A stretch of DNA of 51,640 nt. Source: Nitrosomonas sp. (lineage in GTDB: Bacteria; Pseudomonadota; Gammaproteobacteria; Burkholderiales; Nitrosomonadaceae). The stretch is taken from NCBI GenBank assembly GCA_024281825.1, contig JAMWZY010000014.1, positions 1 to 51,640 of the forward strand. The letters run 5' to 3'. The notes under the pieces were generated by a model. That model had not been told where the DNA came from. It worked only from the letters and a program-made list of their open reading frames with translations, and searched no databases. Positions 35,998 through 44,492 of this stretch are shown one piece after another (positions within the stretch are counted from its first letter, which is position 1; each line of letters begins with the position of its first letter). Made by a program: the position numbers and the translations under genes.

Positions 35998-36195
35998 TTA
36001 TTCATTAGAATCTTTTGTGATCAAATTGATCGTGTCCTGCTTTGAATGTTTTTTATCAGATCTCAAAAGATTGCGTTCTTTGCTGTTAATATAAGATTCT
36101 CCACCAGGGACTTGCATGATTTCTTCCCGCGACAAGGATATCATTGCGTTAAATTTAGCATTTATTTTCCCTAATTTGCTGACTTTAATAACCAT
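35998..36195 (-). CDS. Small protein with a double-Gly-like motif
   Basis: A 65-residue product with no known family that I recognise. Its N-terminal half reads FNAMISLSREEIMQVPGGESY, which resembles a bacteriocin-type double-Gly leader (L-S-x-E-E-[IL]-x-x-V-x-G-G), and the C-terminal 33 residues are polar and charged with no Cys. GGGAG precedes the ATG by 7 bases. No peptidase-transporter or modification enzyme is nearby, so a ribosomally made peptide is only a possibility. Confidence 0.5.
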   Translation of the reverse strand: MVIKVSKLGKINAKFNAMISLSREEIMQVPGGESYINSKERNLLRSDKKHSKQDTINLITKDSNE

Positions 36196-36353
36196 GATTT
36201 TTCTCCCGTAAAAAATATCTTAAAAATTTGAAACGCTGTCCTCTGATAAGCGCTTTATTTTCAACCGAGCGATTGACAGCTCAATCATGGTTGCTTCAGT
36301 CGATTTTCCCGATTGATAATAATTACTTATAAACATACTTTTTATTAATGCCA

Positions 36354-37544
36354 TTAAAATTGATGGCGTATGCCAACCGTCCACGTATTTCTGTCGCGGT
36401 CCTTGGTATTACTTGGATCATCAACATTGACCCTTTGATAACCACCAAAAATGGATGTTCTTTTGGATAAACTATGGATAGCGCCTAAGGTAAAGTTTTC
36501 AGAATTTTTCTTTTGAAGCAGATCAATCGCATGCGCAATAGTCATGCCACCCTGTGCAACGAGACTCGTGTTACCCCATATATATTGGCCACTCGTAAAC
36601 CAGGTGTAACCATCCCCGCCGACATTCATAGCAGAGTTACATTGCCGGGTGGAATCTCCAATATCACCAAGAGCTGCGGCATTAGAGCATGTTGCTGCAC
36701 CTAAGGCATTGCTTACTCTTTCAAATTGCCCCTGAAGTCGGTAATTTTTATAGGCCCATGTTCCTCCGACACGGCCCACTTCTTCGGTTCTAAGGTGAAT
36801 GAAAGGATTATGTTTTTGCTGAGAACTGACATTGTCTCTGGAATATCCACCAAACACAGTCAACGTATGATCCAAGTAACGAAATTCGTATTTCATACCT
36901 AATTGAGCATCCCATTCACCATTAGCCCCACCAGTGTTCCCAATATTGCCGCCAGCTCCTCCAAGCAATCCTCCTAGATTGGCTTCCAAACGATTGGAAT
37001 CACCTGGCATTAGCATGGCAACAAACGTAAAACCATTGAAATTCACAGAATCAAATCGTAAAACGCTGTTGACGGCGGTATAAGCTCCAGATCCCAACCC
37101 ATTTACGCTAGCGATCATTGCCCCGCCGCTTCCAGCAGCATGTAAGGCAGTGTAAACAAATGGGTCAATGGTCCAACCGCCAATATAATCAGCGAAAGGT
37201 GAGTGAATCCTCCCAAACTTTAGGATTCCGAGCGAGTCTTTGGAAAGCGCCACATACTGCTCTCGCGCCCCTGTTGAACTACCCGTTCCATTACTAAAGC
37301 CCCAGTCAATCATGCCAATCGCTTTTAGCCCGTTTCCTAGATTTTCTGAAATACGAAACCCCCAAGATGAAAAAAATGTTGGGTCACTTAAGGCCGTCTG
37401 ACTAGAAAAACCTTCGACATGCACCGCATGATATTCCGACTGTAAACGCCCAGTGATTACCAGGTTCGTACCAGCAGCATGATCAATCGTTACCAGTAAA
37501 AATAACAAGCTAAAAATCAACCCTCTAACGATTCTCTGATACAT
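36354..37544 (-). CDS. Gram-negative trimeric-type porin
   Basis: General-diffusion porin of 396 residues: signal peptide (about 1-24), a first strand TNLVITGRLQSEYHAV and a 16-strand barrel pattern, and a final strand ending VGIRHQF with terminal Phe, the BAM recognition signal. Porin landmarks such as FGRIHSPFADYIGGW and LGMKYEFRYLDHTLTVFGGY are present (neisserial/burkholderial porin type). Two Cys (ATCSNAAALGDIGDSTRQCNSA) could pair in an extracellular loop. It is divergent from the propeller gene; the 188-base gap carries the regulatory dyads described there. Confidence 0.9.
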   Translation of the reverse strand: MYQRIVRGLIFSLLFLLVTIDHAAGTNLVITGRLQSEYHAVHVEGFSSQTALSDPTFFSSWGFRISENLGNGLKAIGMIDWGFSNGTGSSTGAREQYVALSKDSLGILKFGRIHSPFADYIGGWTIDPFVYTALHAAGSGGAMIASVNGLGSGAYTAVNSVLRFDSVNFNGFTFVAMLMPGDSNRLEANLGGLLGGAGGNIGNTGGANGEWDAQLGMKYEFRYLDHTLTVFGGYSRDNVSSQQKHNPFIHLRTEEVGRVGGTWAYKNYRLQGQFERVSNALGAATCSNAAALGDIGDSTRQCNSAMNVGGDGYTWFTSGQYIWGNTSLVAQGGMTIAHAIDLLQKKNSENFTLGAIHSLSKRTSIFGGYQRVNVDDPSNTKDRDRNTWTVGIRHQF

Positions 37545-37657
37545 GAATAAATACCTCTTAAATGTAAAAAAATGGATTTATTTAGTATCGATTTGTAATA
37601 ACGAATTAGTCTGTGACTTTTCTCACATCCTTAGGAATTCAAATGTATATAATGACA

Positions 37658-37693
37658 CCTGATTTATCAGGCATCAGAATATTTGAATCTGAT
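37658..37693. promoter_or_regulatory. Two adjacent dyads in the promoter region of the propeller gene
   Basis: CCTGATTTATCAGG at 37658-37671 is a perfect dyad (CCTGA/TCAGG around TTTA). Directly after it ATCAGA and TCTGAT at 37673-37678 and 37688-37693 form a second dyad. Both share the TCAG/CTGA half-site, as expected for a dimeric regulator with two sites, 40-75 bases before the start codon and between divergent genes. The regulator is unknown. Confidence 0.4.
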
Positions 37694-37732
37694 AAGTCTT
37701 TGATAAATTAAAATCTAAACGGGGGTTTAATC

Positions 37733-39100
37733 GTGATTAAAAGAAAGAAACTGGCAAATATTATCGTTACATTATCAGTATTGAGCACAACAATATTCAC
37801 AGTTGGAACTGCTTTTGCTGAGGAAGCTAAGAACGCGGTACCGAATCAATTACCTCAATATCCGAACGTCTATAACAATTATCTTCAACCGGTGGCAACG
37901 GCCATTGATTATTATAGTGGCATGCTGTATCTGATCAACTATGACAATGATAAGTTGATCATCATCGATCCAAAAAGCTTAAGTGGATGGCCTGGCAATG
38001 TTCCTTTGCAGCATACATTGGTACTGCCAGAAGGTAACAAATTCTATGTAACCTCTGACAATACCAAAGAACATCCCTCTTATATTATCGCCCTAAAAGT
38101 TAATAGTATTGATTGGGATAATAAAAGCGCTGCGATAACGGTTGAATCAGTAATGGCGGCGGATGCTCCGGATAACCCAAGTGAGCTGCCGCATGTCGAA
38201 GCGATCAACGATAGACAACCGATTCCAAATTGGTTGGTAGGACGTGGCACACAAATTCATGGCCCAACGATACTACCTTACTCCGACTACATATACTTTA
38301 CCGAATTTACTTCGGATAGAGTACGCGTGGTTAATCACAAAACCAATGAATTAGTAAGTGGCGTAGATCCTATCGTAATACCGGGATATACCGAACAAAC
38401 GCATGGAGTAAATTTTAATCGCTCTGGAAGCGTAGGCTTGGGAACTGGGTATTTTTTCGATAACAACATCATTGATATTTACAAACCCAATCGCGAAACA
38501 GGTGAACTGCGTGCCGTGGGTCAAATTATGTTGGGAAATGAAAAACAATATGCTGCATTAACGCATTTCACTTACTGGATCGATGAACGCTACGCTGTCA
38601 CTGCTTCAATGCAATTTGACAAAACCTCTCTAACACCTTCTGGCACGAAGAAAATTATTCCACCAAGTGTTTGGTTGCTAGATACGCAGGAAGCTACAGC
38701 GAAGAAAATTGTTTCCCAAGCAAAAGGCGTGAATGGACATGGCGTTTTTCGTTCGCCTTCTGACATATCTGTTGTCAATGGAAAGTTATATATCGCGGAG
38801 GAAGATTCATTAGACAATACGTTTGCTGATGATGGATACGTTTCGGTATTTGATTTATCTGACCGCAATCATCCAAAATTTATCAAACGCCTGGGACCCA
38901 ATCATGGTTTCCCTCCCGGATATTCAGTTGCACACACTATTGCTCCAACGGCAGACAATCGCTTCTTGTTGGTAGCCAGTTGGGTATCCGGTTATGTGGT
39001 AAAAATCGATACAGCGACAGATACTGTCGTTAAAGTTTGGGGGCCAGAAGATGGCTTGGTTAAACCGCATGGTATCTATGCTTCAGGTGGTCTGCGTTAA
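37733..39100 (+). CDS. Exported beta-propeller protein with equivalent His residues, possible metal enzyme
   Basis: I do not recognise a named family. The 455-residue precursor has a signal peptide (1-29, ending AFAEE). The rest shows repeats of the form H-[GTF]-x-x-x ... YIYF/LYIA ... VxVxD, the YncE/YVTN-like propeller pattern, roughly seven blades. His94, 176, 224, 278, 336, 401 and 446 all fall at the same place, the start of the innermost strand (QIHGPTI, QTHGVNF, LTHFTYW, NGHGVFR, VAHTIAP, KPHGIYA). The first repeat (about 54-85) lacks one. There are no Cys, so no c-haem. The next gene encodes a SCO-type copper chaperone. The start is GTG behind GGGGG. Confidence 0.75.
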   Translation: MIKRKKLANIIVTLSVLSTTIFTVGTAFAEEAKNAVPNQLPQYPNVYNNYLQPVATAIDYYSGMLYLINYDNDKLIIIDPKSLSGWPGNVPLQHTLVLPEGNKFYVTSDNTKEHPSYIIALKVNSIDWDNKSAAITVESVMAADAPDNPSELPHVEAINDRQPIPNWLVGRGTQIHGPTILPYSDYIYFTEFTSDRVRVVNHKTNELVSGVDPIVIPGYTEQTHGVNFNRSGSVGLGTGYFFDNNIIDIYKPNRETGELRAVGQIMLGNEKQYAALTHFTYWIDERYAVTASMQFDKTSLTPSGTKKIIPPSVWLLDTQEATAKKIVSQAKGVNGHGVFRSPSDISVVNGKLYIAEEDSLDNTFADDGYVSVFDLSDRNHPKFIKRLGPNHGFPPGYSVAHTIAPTADNRFLLVASWVSGYVVKIDTATDTVVKVWGPEDGLVKPHGIYASGGLR

Positions 39101-39120
39101 ACCTAAATTGTATTAACTCG

Positions 39121-39153
39121 ATCCGGCTCATACAAAATGGCTATGAGTCGGAT
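39121..39153 (+). terminator. Hairpin between the propeller and SCO genes
   Basis: ATCCGGCTCATA at 39121-39132 pairs with TATGAGTCGGAT at 39142-39153 (one G-T pair), loop of 9 bases, 20 bases after the propeller stop. Followed by TCTG rather than a T run, so it may terminate weakly, attenuate read-through, or stabilise the upstream message. Confidence 0.5.
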
Positions 39154-39197
39154 TCTGTAAATTCCTTCGAATTAGCGAACCACAAAAGGATTGCCCA

Positions 39198-39797
39198 ATG
39201 AAAACTACGATTCAAAAGCAAAAGATCCTGTTATTACTGATAATGGCTGCTTGGGGATTATTGACGCAACTTGATGCACAATCAGCGACCGTTATCCTAA
39301 CTCGCCCAATAACCTTGCAAGATAACGTGATCTCTTTATTAAATAAAGGACACGAGCCGGAAAAAGGACAGTGGAAGCTTGTCGTATTTGGATTTGTCCA
39401 TTGCAAAGATGTTTGTCCCATATCATTAGCCAATCTAGCTTTAATTGTAAGAGCCGCAGCACAAGAGAAAATCAATTTAGATGGTATTTTTGTAACAATT
39501 GATCCGGATAGAGATACGGCGAATGTTTTATCTCAGTACACGGAAAGCTTTGGACCCAACGTGGGGTACTTAAGATTGGAAGGAGAGAAATTAGATTCTT
39601 TTAAAGCCACCTTTGGCGTCGAAACTATTTTCTATACCAAGAATGAAGGAAATCTCAATCATTATCAGGTTGATCACAGTACCTCAGCATTTTTGATAGA
39701 TCCTGAAGGAAGAATAAGAGTGATGTTTGATGCGCTTAAAGATGCCAATAACATCGCTCATTTATTTGTTGATAAAAGGACATTATTCTCAAAATGA
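39198..39797 (+). CDS. SCO1/SenC-type copper chaperone
   Basis: Thioredoxin-fold, exported protein (signal peptide about 1-28) of 199 residues. The copper ligands of SCO proteins are visible: CKDVC (CxxxC) and the distant His in YQVDHSTSAF; the FVTIDPDRDT and FLIDPEGRIRVMF motifs complete the family. SCO proteins deliver copper or reduce Cys during CuA assembly of cytochrome oxidase, and relatives serve other copper enzymes including, in some bacteria, nitrous oxide reductase-type systems. Its neighbours here are not oxidase genes but the His-rich propeller. AAAGGA precedes the ATG; the stop overlaps the next start. Confidence 0.92.
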   Translation: MKTTIQKQKILLLLIMAAWGLLTQLDAQSATVILTRPITLQDNVISLLNKGHEPEKGQWKLVVFGFVHCKDVCPISLANLALIVRAAAQEKINLDGIFVTIDPDRDTANVLSQYTESFGPNVGYLRLEGEKLDSFKATFGVETIFYTKNEGNLNHYQVDHSTSAFLIDPEGRIRVMFDALKDANNIAHLFVDKRTLFSK

Positions 39798-40408
39798 AAC
39801 CTCTCTTGATCACAGCGCTATTATTACTCGCAACAACAAGCGTTAATGCCATGGAAATTAACCTGGACCCTCGTTCAATCATTTCTTCTCGGGATAATTC
39901 CATATCACCAGAACTTGATATATTGCGAGTTACAACTGATATTTCCAATGATGACCAATTGTTATTCAGGATAAGAAATAGAGGGGAAGCAACCAAAGGC
40001 AATGAAAATAATTACTTTATTTTAAATATCTTACATAACAAGCATTATTTTTTAGTTGTTCCACTGAACGCGCAACAAGAAAATAACGTGTCAATTTACG
40101 AAGCATCCTTGGATAACCAGGATCTGTCCCTGTCGCAACATTACCCGTTGATTCAAGAAAAAGATTTAACCGTATCGATGGACCGAATCGCTAACGGGGT
40201 AACGCTCTCTATTCCCATTTCCTGGATTGATTTTAGCAAAAATATTGGCTTTGATGCTTATACTGCTGAGATAGCAAAGCAAGGCGACAAAATGCAAGTT
40301 GTGCATATTCATGATCAAGCTATCAAAAGTAAAGCGAGAGAGAAAATGTTCCCAGCAATAACGCTTTTTAACAAACTCTGTGCGCCAAAACGGCTAGCTG
40401 AAAAATAA
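39794..40408 (+). CDS. Periplasmic protein of unknown function coupled to the SCO gene
   Basis: The 204-residue precursor has a signal peptide (about 1-19). The mature protein looks all-beta with charged loops and a single Cys near the end (KLCAPKR). Segments ITDISNDDQLLFRIRN, ISIPISWIDFSKNIGFDAYTAEIAKQGDKMQV (cited in part) resemble a CBM9/DOMON-like sandwich, but I cannot assign it. Its ATG overlaps the SCO stop (ATGA), so the two are translationally coupled and probably work together. Confidence 0.65.
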   Translation: MKPLLITALLLLATTSVNAMEINLDPRSIISSRDNSISPELDILRVTTDISNDDQLLFRIRNRGEATKGNENNYFILNILHNKHYFLVVPLNAQQENNVSIYEASLDNQDLSLSQHYPLIQEKDLTVSMDRIANGVTLSIPISWIDFSKNIGFDAYTAEIAKQGDKMQVVHIHDQAIKSKAREKMFPAITLFNKLCAPKRLAEK

Positions 40409-40678
40409 AATACAAGAGGGCAATTCCAAACAAGCCTGCAGTTTATTTACAAACGAATTCAACAAACTTCACTTGCTATTTCGAGATAAGGCATTATTTT
40501 ATTAATCAATACATTATACTTATTTCACATATTCACTTACATTGCTATCTCCCCGAAATCAAATAGTATCTAATGGTTTCACTGAGTAAAGAATAATAGT
40601 TTTCCTTGTATCTGCGAGGATTGCGATTGCGCTAGAGTTCGAACCTATTCATTCTTTTGGATTGTCTCGATCAGAGCC

Positions 40679-42004
40679 ATGAAGCTGGGAAAAATCAATC
40701 ATCTATCAAAAAATAGTGCCCCTGCTGCAGGGTTTCTACTGTGGATTGTGTTGAATTTAAATGTTGCGAATGCCAACAACTTGACCAATTTATACCATCA
40801 AAGCGGTCTTAATTTTGGTGGCTGGATTAATGGCGGCGCTACTTATAACGCCAACAATCCTTCGGATGGATTCAACGGAGCCGTTACTTTTGCCGATCGC
40901 GCCAATCGATTTCAATTAAATCAGCTCAATTTATTCATACAGCGTTCGGTGGAATCCGAGGGTAGATCATGGGATATCGGCGGCCGATTCGATTTCTTAT
41001 TCGGAACGGATGCTATCTATACGCAAGCTTTTGGTATATCCGCATTTGATGAAAATACTGGCGAACCATCTGATCGAGGTAACTGGGATCTGAACTTATG
41101 CTGCAATTCAACCCGTACTTACGGTATAGCGCTTCCACAAGCTTATCTTGAAGCTTATGTGCCGATCGGTAATGGCCTTACCATCAAGGCGGGACATTTC
41201 TACACACCGTTAGGTTATGAAAGCGTTCCCGCTCCGGATAACTTTTTTTATACTCGCGCTTACGTCCTTAACAGCGGCGAACCATTCACGCATACCGGAT
41301 TTTTGGGTAATTATATGATCAATAAAAACTGGTCTATCCTCGGAGGCGCCACCACAGGCAGCGCAACCGGCGGTTGGGATGGTGGTTTTGATAAGCAATT
41401 AGATAACTGGGGAGGAATCGCTCAAATTCTTTGGCAAAGCGATGACAAAAGAACTTCTGCAGCACTTGGCGGAACCTATGGGCAAACCGCCGTGAATGAG
41501 CCTTGGCTTATGTACAGCACTGTCCTGCAACATTGGTTAACGCCGAAAACCCACCTGGTATTGCAGCATACCCACGGTTGGGCAAGCAACATCAACCTCC
41601 CATGCGGCATCAAAAATGCCGCATGGTATAGCATCAACACCCATTTAACGTATGAGGTGCTACGTGATTTATCCATTGGTATACGTGCTGAACGATTTCA
41701 TGACCGCAACGGTTGGCGTGTGTTTTCGCCTTATCGCATATTGTCTGCATTGAATAACAATGGTGTCAGTTATGCAGGCAATGTCCCTTTTATCAGTGCC
41801 CCTGCAAACTATTATGCTGTAATATTGGGCCTGAATTGGAAACCCGCAAAGAGATTGGGAATCAGCTGGAAACCATTGCTAAACGCCATTATCCGGAAAA
41901 ATATTCGCTACGATAGAGCCGAAGGCATTGACATGGCATTCCGCCCATTCGATGGAAAAAAAGATCAGTTCTTATTCTCTGTGGATGCCACCGTTCCTTT
42001 TTAG
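40679..42004 (+). CDS. BBP2-like outer-membrane beta-barrel porin
   Basis: A 441-residue protein with signal peptide (about 1-33) and barrel repeats. It opens with LNFGGWINGGATYNANNPSDGFNG and FADRANRFQLNQLNLFIQRS, the typical start of the BBP2 (OmpL-like, putative beta-barrel porin-2) family, and ends VDATVPF with terminal Phe. Two Cys (DLNLCCNST) are adjacent in one loop. It follows the preceding genes by 270 bases with no strong ribosome-binding site visible, so it may have its own promoter. Confidence 0.82.
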   Translation: MKLGKINHLSKNSAPAAGFLLWIVLNLNVANANNLTNLYHQSGLNFGGWINGGATYNANNPSDGFNGAVTFADRANRFQLNQLNLFIQRSVESEGRSWDIGGRFDFLFGTDAIYTQAFGISAFDENTGEPSDRGNWDLNLCCNSTRTYGIALPQAYLEAYVPIGNGLTIKAGHFYTPLGYESVPAPDNFFYTRAYVLNSGEPFTHTGFLGNYMINKNWSILGGATTGSATGGWDGGFDKQLDNWGGIAQILWQSDDKRTSAALGGTYGQTAVNEPWLMYSTVLQHWLTPKTHLVLQHTHGWASNINLPCGIKNAAWYSINTHLTYEVLRDLSIGIRAERFHDRNGWRVFSPYRILSALNNNGVSYAGNVPFISAPANYYAVILGLNWKPAKRLGISWKPLLNAIIRKNIRYDRAEGIDMAFRPFDGKKDQFLFSVDATVPF

Positions 42005-42347
42005 CTGAACTCTGACGGAGTTCCACTATCATGAGATACTTTCTATCCTTTCTATGCAGCATTCTACTAGCGGATGGCGCGGATCAAAATAACATATAAC
42101 CATCGCCCATACCCATAGCGCGATCAATCTGAGCAGTTGATATGTTTGCTTGTCTTACTGGACGATAGCTTCAATCTGTTGTAGTTCAGGTAAAAACTGT
42201 TTCTGGGTTGATATGGCGTGCATTGAGTTTTAATCTGTATCAAAGAATCATGGCAACAATATCCTTTCTATTTTTTAATAAAGATTTCATGAATATTTAA
42301 CAAATATTTCAACGTAGCTTCATAAACCCTCTTTAAGCTTTGATGCC
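42005..42347. other. 343-base intergenic region
   Basis: Contains a 22-codon frame at 42031-42099 (MRYFLSFLCSILLADGAD start, resembling a signal peptide) with GGAG 11 bases upstream; it looks like a stub of an exported protein rather than a functional gene. A short dyad GAACTC/GAGTTC sits right after the porin stop. Nothing else is apparent. Confidence 0.35.
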
Positions 42348-43184
42348 ATGAATAATCCAATTAAAAAGGCATTTATGGTGAAGAATACTGCTCCTATCAA
42401 AGTCAGAAGCGTTTGGATCTCAGATGTTCATCTCGGATTTCGCGGTTGCCAAGCCGATGCATTGTTGCATTTTCTGAATTCTGTTGAAACGGATTACCTT
42501 TTCTTGGTCGGCGACATTGTCGATTTCTGGAGCATTAAAAAGAGCCCTTATTGGCCTCAAGAACATACCGATGTAATCCGATCTGTTTTAGGCAAGGCAA
42601 AACACGGCACGAAAGTCATTTACATACCTGGCAATCATGATGAAGGGTTACGAGATTGTGTCAGTCATGTATTCGGCAACATAGAGATACATCAAGACTA
42701 CATACATACCTCAGCCGCAGGCAAGAAATTACTGGTGATGCATGGCGATGAGTTTGATGTGATCGTCAAAAACAGCCGTTGGCTCGCCAAGCTGGGCAAT
42801 GTTGCCTATGACACTTTATTGGATCTAAACCACTATATCAATAGCCTGCGAAAATTCTTCGGCTTTTCTTATTGGTCACTGGCTGCATACTTGAAATTGA
42901 AAGTAAAAAATGCCGTCAGTTACATCAGTAGTTTTGAAGATGCAATAGCGCACTTAGCGCACGAACGCAATGTTGATGGCGTCGTTTGTGGTCATATTCA
43001 TCATGCCGAATTAAGAGAGATTAATTCAGTTCTGTACTGCAATGACGGCGATTGGGTAGAAAGCTGCTCGACCCTGTTAGAACATACCGACGGATCACTA
43101 GAATTGGTTTTCTGGTCTGAACGCTTTGAGCAATATAAAAACCATATTCAGGAAGAGTTACTGGCCAGCAAGAAGGCAGCCTGA
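42348..43184 (+). CDS. Metallophosphoesterase of the LpxH-like / PlcP type
   Basis: A 278-residue enzyme with a two-metal active site: SDVHLG, LVGDIVDFW, PGNHDE, MHGDEFD, and GHIHHAE. The sequence VKNAVSYISSFEDAIAHLA and DTLLDLNHYINSLRKFFGF marks the long form often annotated UDP-2,3-diacylglucosamine diphosphatase. In marine and soil bacteria the same long form, called PlcP, degrades phospholipids to diacylglycerol under phosphate limitation. The glycosyltransferase and DAG-kinase-like genes nearby favour PlcP. The ATG at 42375 (codon 10), preceded by AAAAAGG, is an alternative start. Confidence 0.88.
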   Translation: MNNPIKKAFMVKNTAPIKVRSVWISDVHLGFRGCQADALLHFLNSVETDYLFLVGDIVDFWSIKKSPYWPQEHTDVIRSVLGKAKHGTKVIYIPGNHDEGLRDCVSHVFGNIEIHQDYIHTSAAGKKLLVMHGDEFDVIVKNSRWLAKLGNVAYDTLLDLNHYINSLRKFFGFSYWSLAAYLKLKVKNAVSYISSFEDAIAHLAHERNVDGVVCGHIHHAELREINSVLYCNDGDWVESCSTLLEHTDGSLELVFWSERFEQYKNHIQEELLASKKAA

Positions 43185-43274
43185 GTCAGCAATCAAGCGG
43201 TTAGAGAAAATCATTGTCCTCTCAAATCATTTTATCTCCGGAAATACCGGGGCGATTCACTTTTACATTCAAAG

Positions 43275-43541
43275 TCACAATAAGATTAGCCCCTCATTAG
43301 CGAAGAGTGTGTTTTGATATTCGGTGTTATTTGCAGCAATAACCAACAAATCGCTTCTTTGGGATAAGTTCTGGTCGAGTTGATGGGTCCAATAATTCAT
43401 GCTGTCATCCGTCAAAGGTTGACCTAAAACGATCTCGCCAAGTTCTGCAACAAATTCCCGATTGGATTGCGCCGCCCAATGTTCTTGGCGACTGCTGGTG
43501 GAGTTGGAGTTGGAGTTGGAGTTGGAGTTGGAGTTGGAGTT
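43275..43541 (-). pseudogene. C-terminal relic of a DUF4214-like protein
   Basis: On the minus strand an open frame ends with AQSNREFVAELGEIVLGQPL, NYWTHQLDQNLSQRSDLL and NTEYQNTLFANEGL, a DUF4214-like module (pattern FV..LY..VLG..PD..G..YW...L). Upstream it runs through a hexanucleotide array that would encode Asn-Ser repeats, then into an IS. No upstream half is found beyond the IS, so only the C-terminus remains. Confidence 0.5.
43500..43541. repeat. Seven tandem copies of GGAGTT at the left end of the IS3 element
   Basis: A perfect 6-base tandem array spans 42 bases and abuts the left inverted repeat TGTCCC. At the right end of the element only two copies occur, in inverted orientation, at 44861-44872. 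The array can be read on the minus strand as (Asn-Ser) codons. Confidence 0.9.
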
Positions 43542-43565
43542 GTCCCAATTTGACGGACATTTTTT

Positions 43566-44492
43566 TCATGGAGTCGAGAGAGTCTCGACCTGTGAAAGCG
43601 GATTGCAGTTTATCGCGATTTGATTATTCTCATTCAGTTTTCTCTCAAAATTGTTTGGTGATAAGTATCCCAGCCCAGAATGCCTGCGAGTGGGGTTGTA
43701 CCACGACTCGATCCAGGTGAATATGGCTAGCCTTGCTTCAGTTTTATTTTTCCAGGAGCGCCTATCGATCAATTCACATTCTAGGCTGGCAAAAAAGCTT
43801 TCAGCCATCGCGTTGTCGTAAGCATCACCCACACTTCCCATGGAGGGACGCACACCCATTTCCCTGCATCGCTTGCCGAACTCAACACTGGTATATTGAC
43901 TGCCCTGATCGCTGTGGTGAATCACTTTACCCGGTTTACGGGTGATTAACGCCATGTTCAAAGCATTGATCACCAGGTTGGCTGTCATGGTTTCACCGAA
44001 AGACCAACCCACTACCTTACGGCTGAATACATCAATGACCACGGCCAGGTACAGGAACCCTGCCCAGGTAGGAATGTAAGTCATGTCCGCAACCCATAGT
44101 TGGTTGATGCTAGTTGCCTTGAAATGACGTTGCACTAAATCCGGTGCAGGGCGGTCACGCTTATTCCGATGAGTCGTGATCACAAAGCTTCGCCTGCGGC
44201 TCACCCCTTTAATTCCAGCTTCACGCATCAACCTGCCTACGCGCTTATGATTGACCCTGGCTCCACGATCGGCCAATTCAACGGTAATGCGGGGGCGGCC
44301 ATACGTACAATCGCTTGTACGGTATATAGCCATGATCTGCTCGATCAATCGACAGTTAGTAATGGCCCGTCGGCTGGGTGTGCGTTTTGCCCAGTCATAG
44401 TAACCGCTGTGCGATACACCGAGTGTCTCACATAGAATACGAGCCGGAAATTGGGCCCGGTTTGCCTTGATTAATTGGTACACCTTCCCCAT
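43566..44492 (-). CDS. IS3-family transposase OrfB (integrase core)
   Basis: About 308 residues with an HTH_21-like N-terminal region (FPARILCETLGVSHSGYYDW) and the DDE core: WVADMTYIPT, HSDQGSQYTS and AMAESFFASLECELID, followed by RRHSGLGYLSP. The start ATG overlaps the orfA stop (TGATG), so expression may be by coupling or by frameshift fusion with OrfA. Confidence 0.93.
   Translation of the reverse strand: MGKVYQLIKANRAQFPARILCETLGVSHSGYYDWAKRTPSRRAITNCRLIEQIMAIYRTSDCTYGRPRITVELADRGARVNHKRVGRLMREAGIKGVSRRRSFVITTHRNKRDRPAPDLVQRHFKATSINQLWVADMTYIPTWAGFLYLAVVIDVFSRKVVGWSFGETMTANLVINALNMALITRKPGKVIHHSDQGSQYTSVEFGKRCREMGVRPSMGSVGDAYDNAMAESFFASLECELIDRRSWKNKTEARLAIFTWIESWYNPTRRHSGLGYLSPNNFERKLNENNQIAINCNPLSQVETLSTP

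Noticed and set aside
42348..43184. Certain assignment as lpxH
   Set aside because: The motifs fit both LpxH-like and PlcP enzymes; the lipid-gene neighbours favour PlcP, so no symbol was assigned.
43500..43541. CRISPR-like repeat
   Set aside because: Contiguous hexamers without spacers are a simple tandem repeat; no cas genes and no spacer structure are present anywhere in the window.
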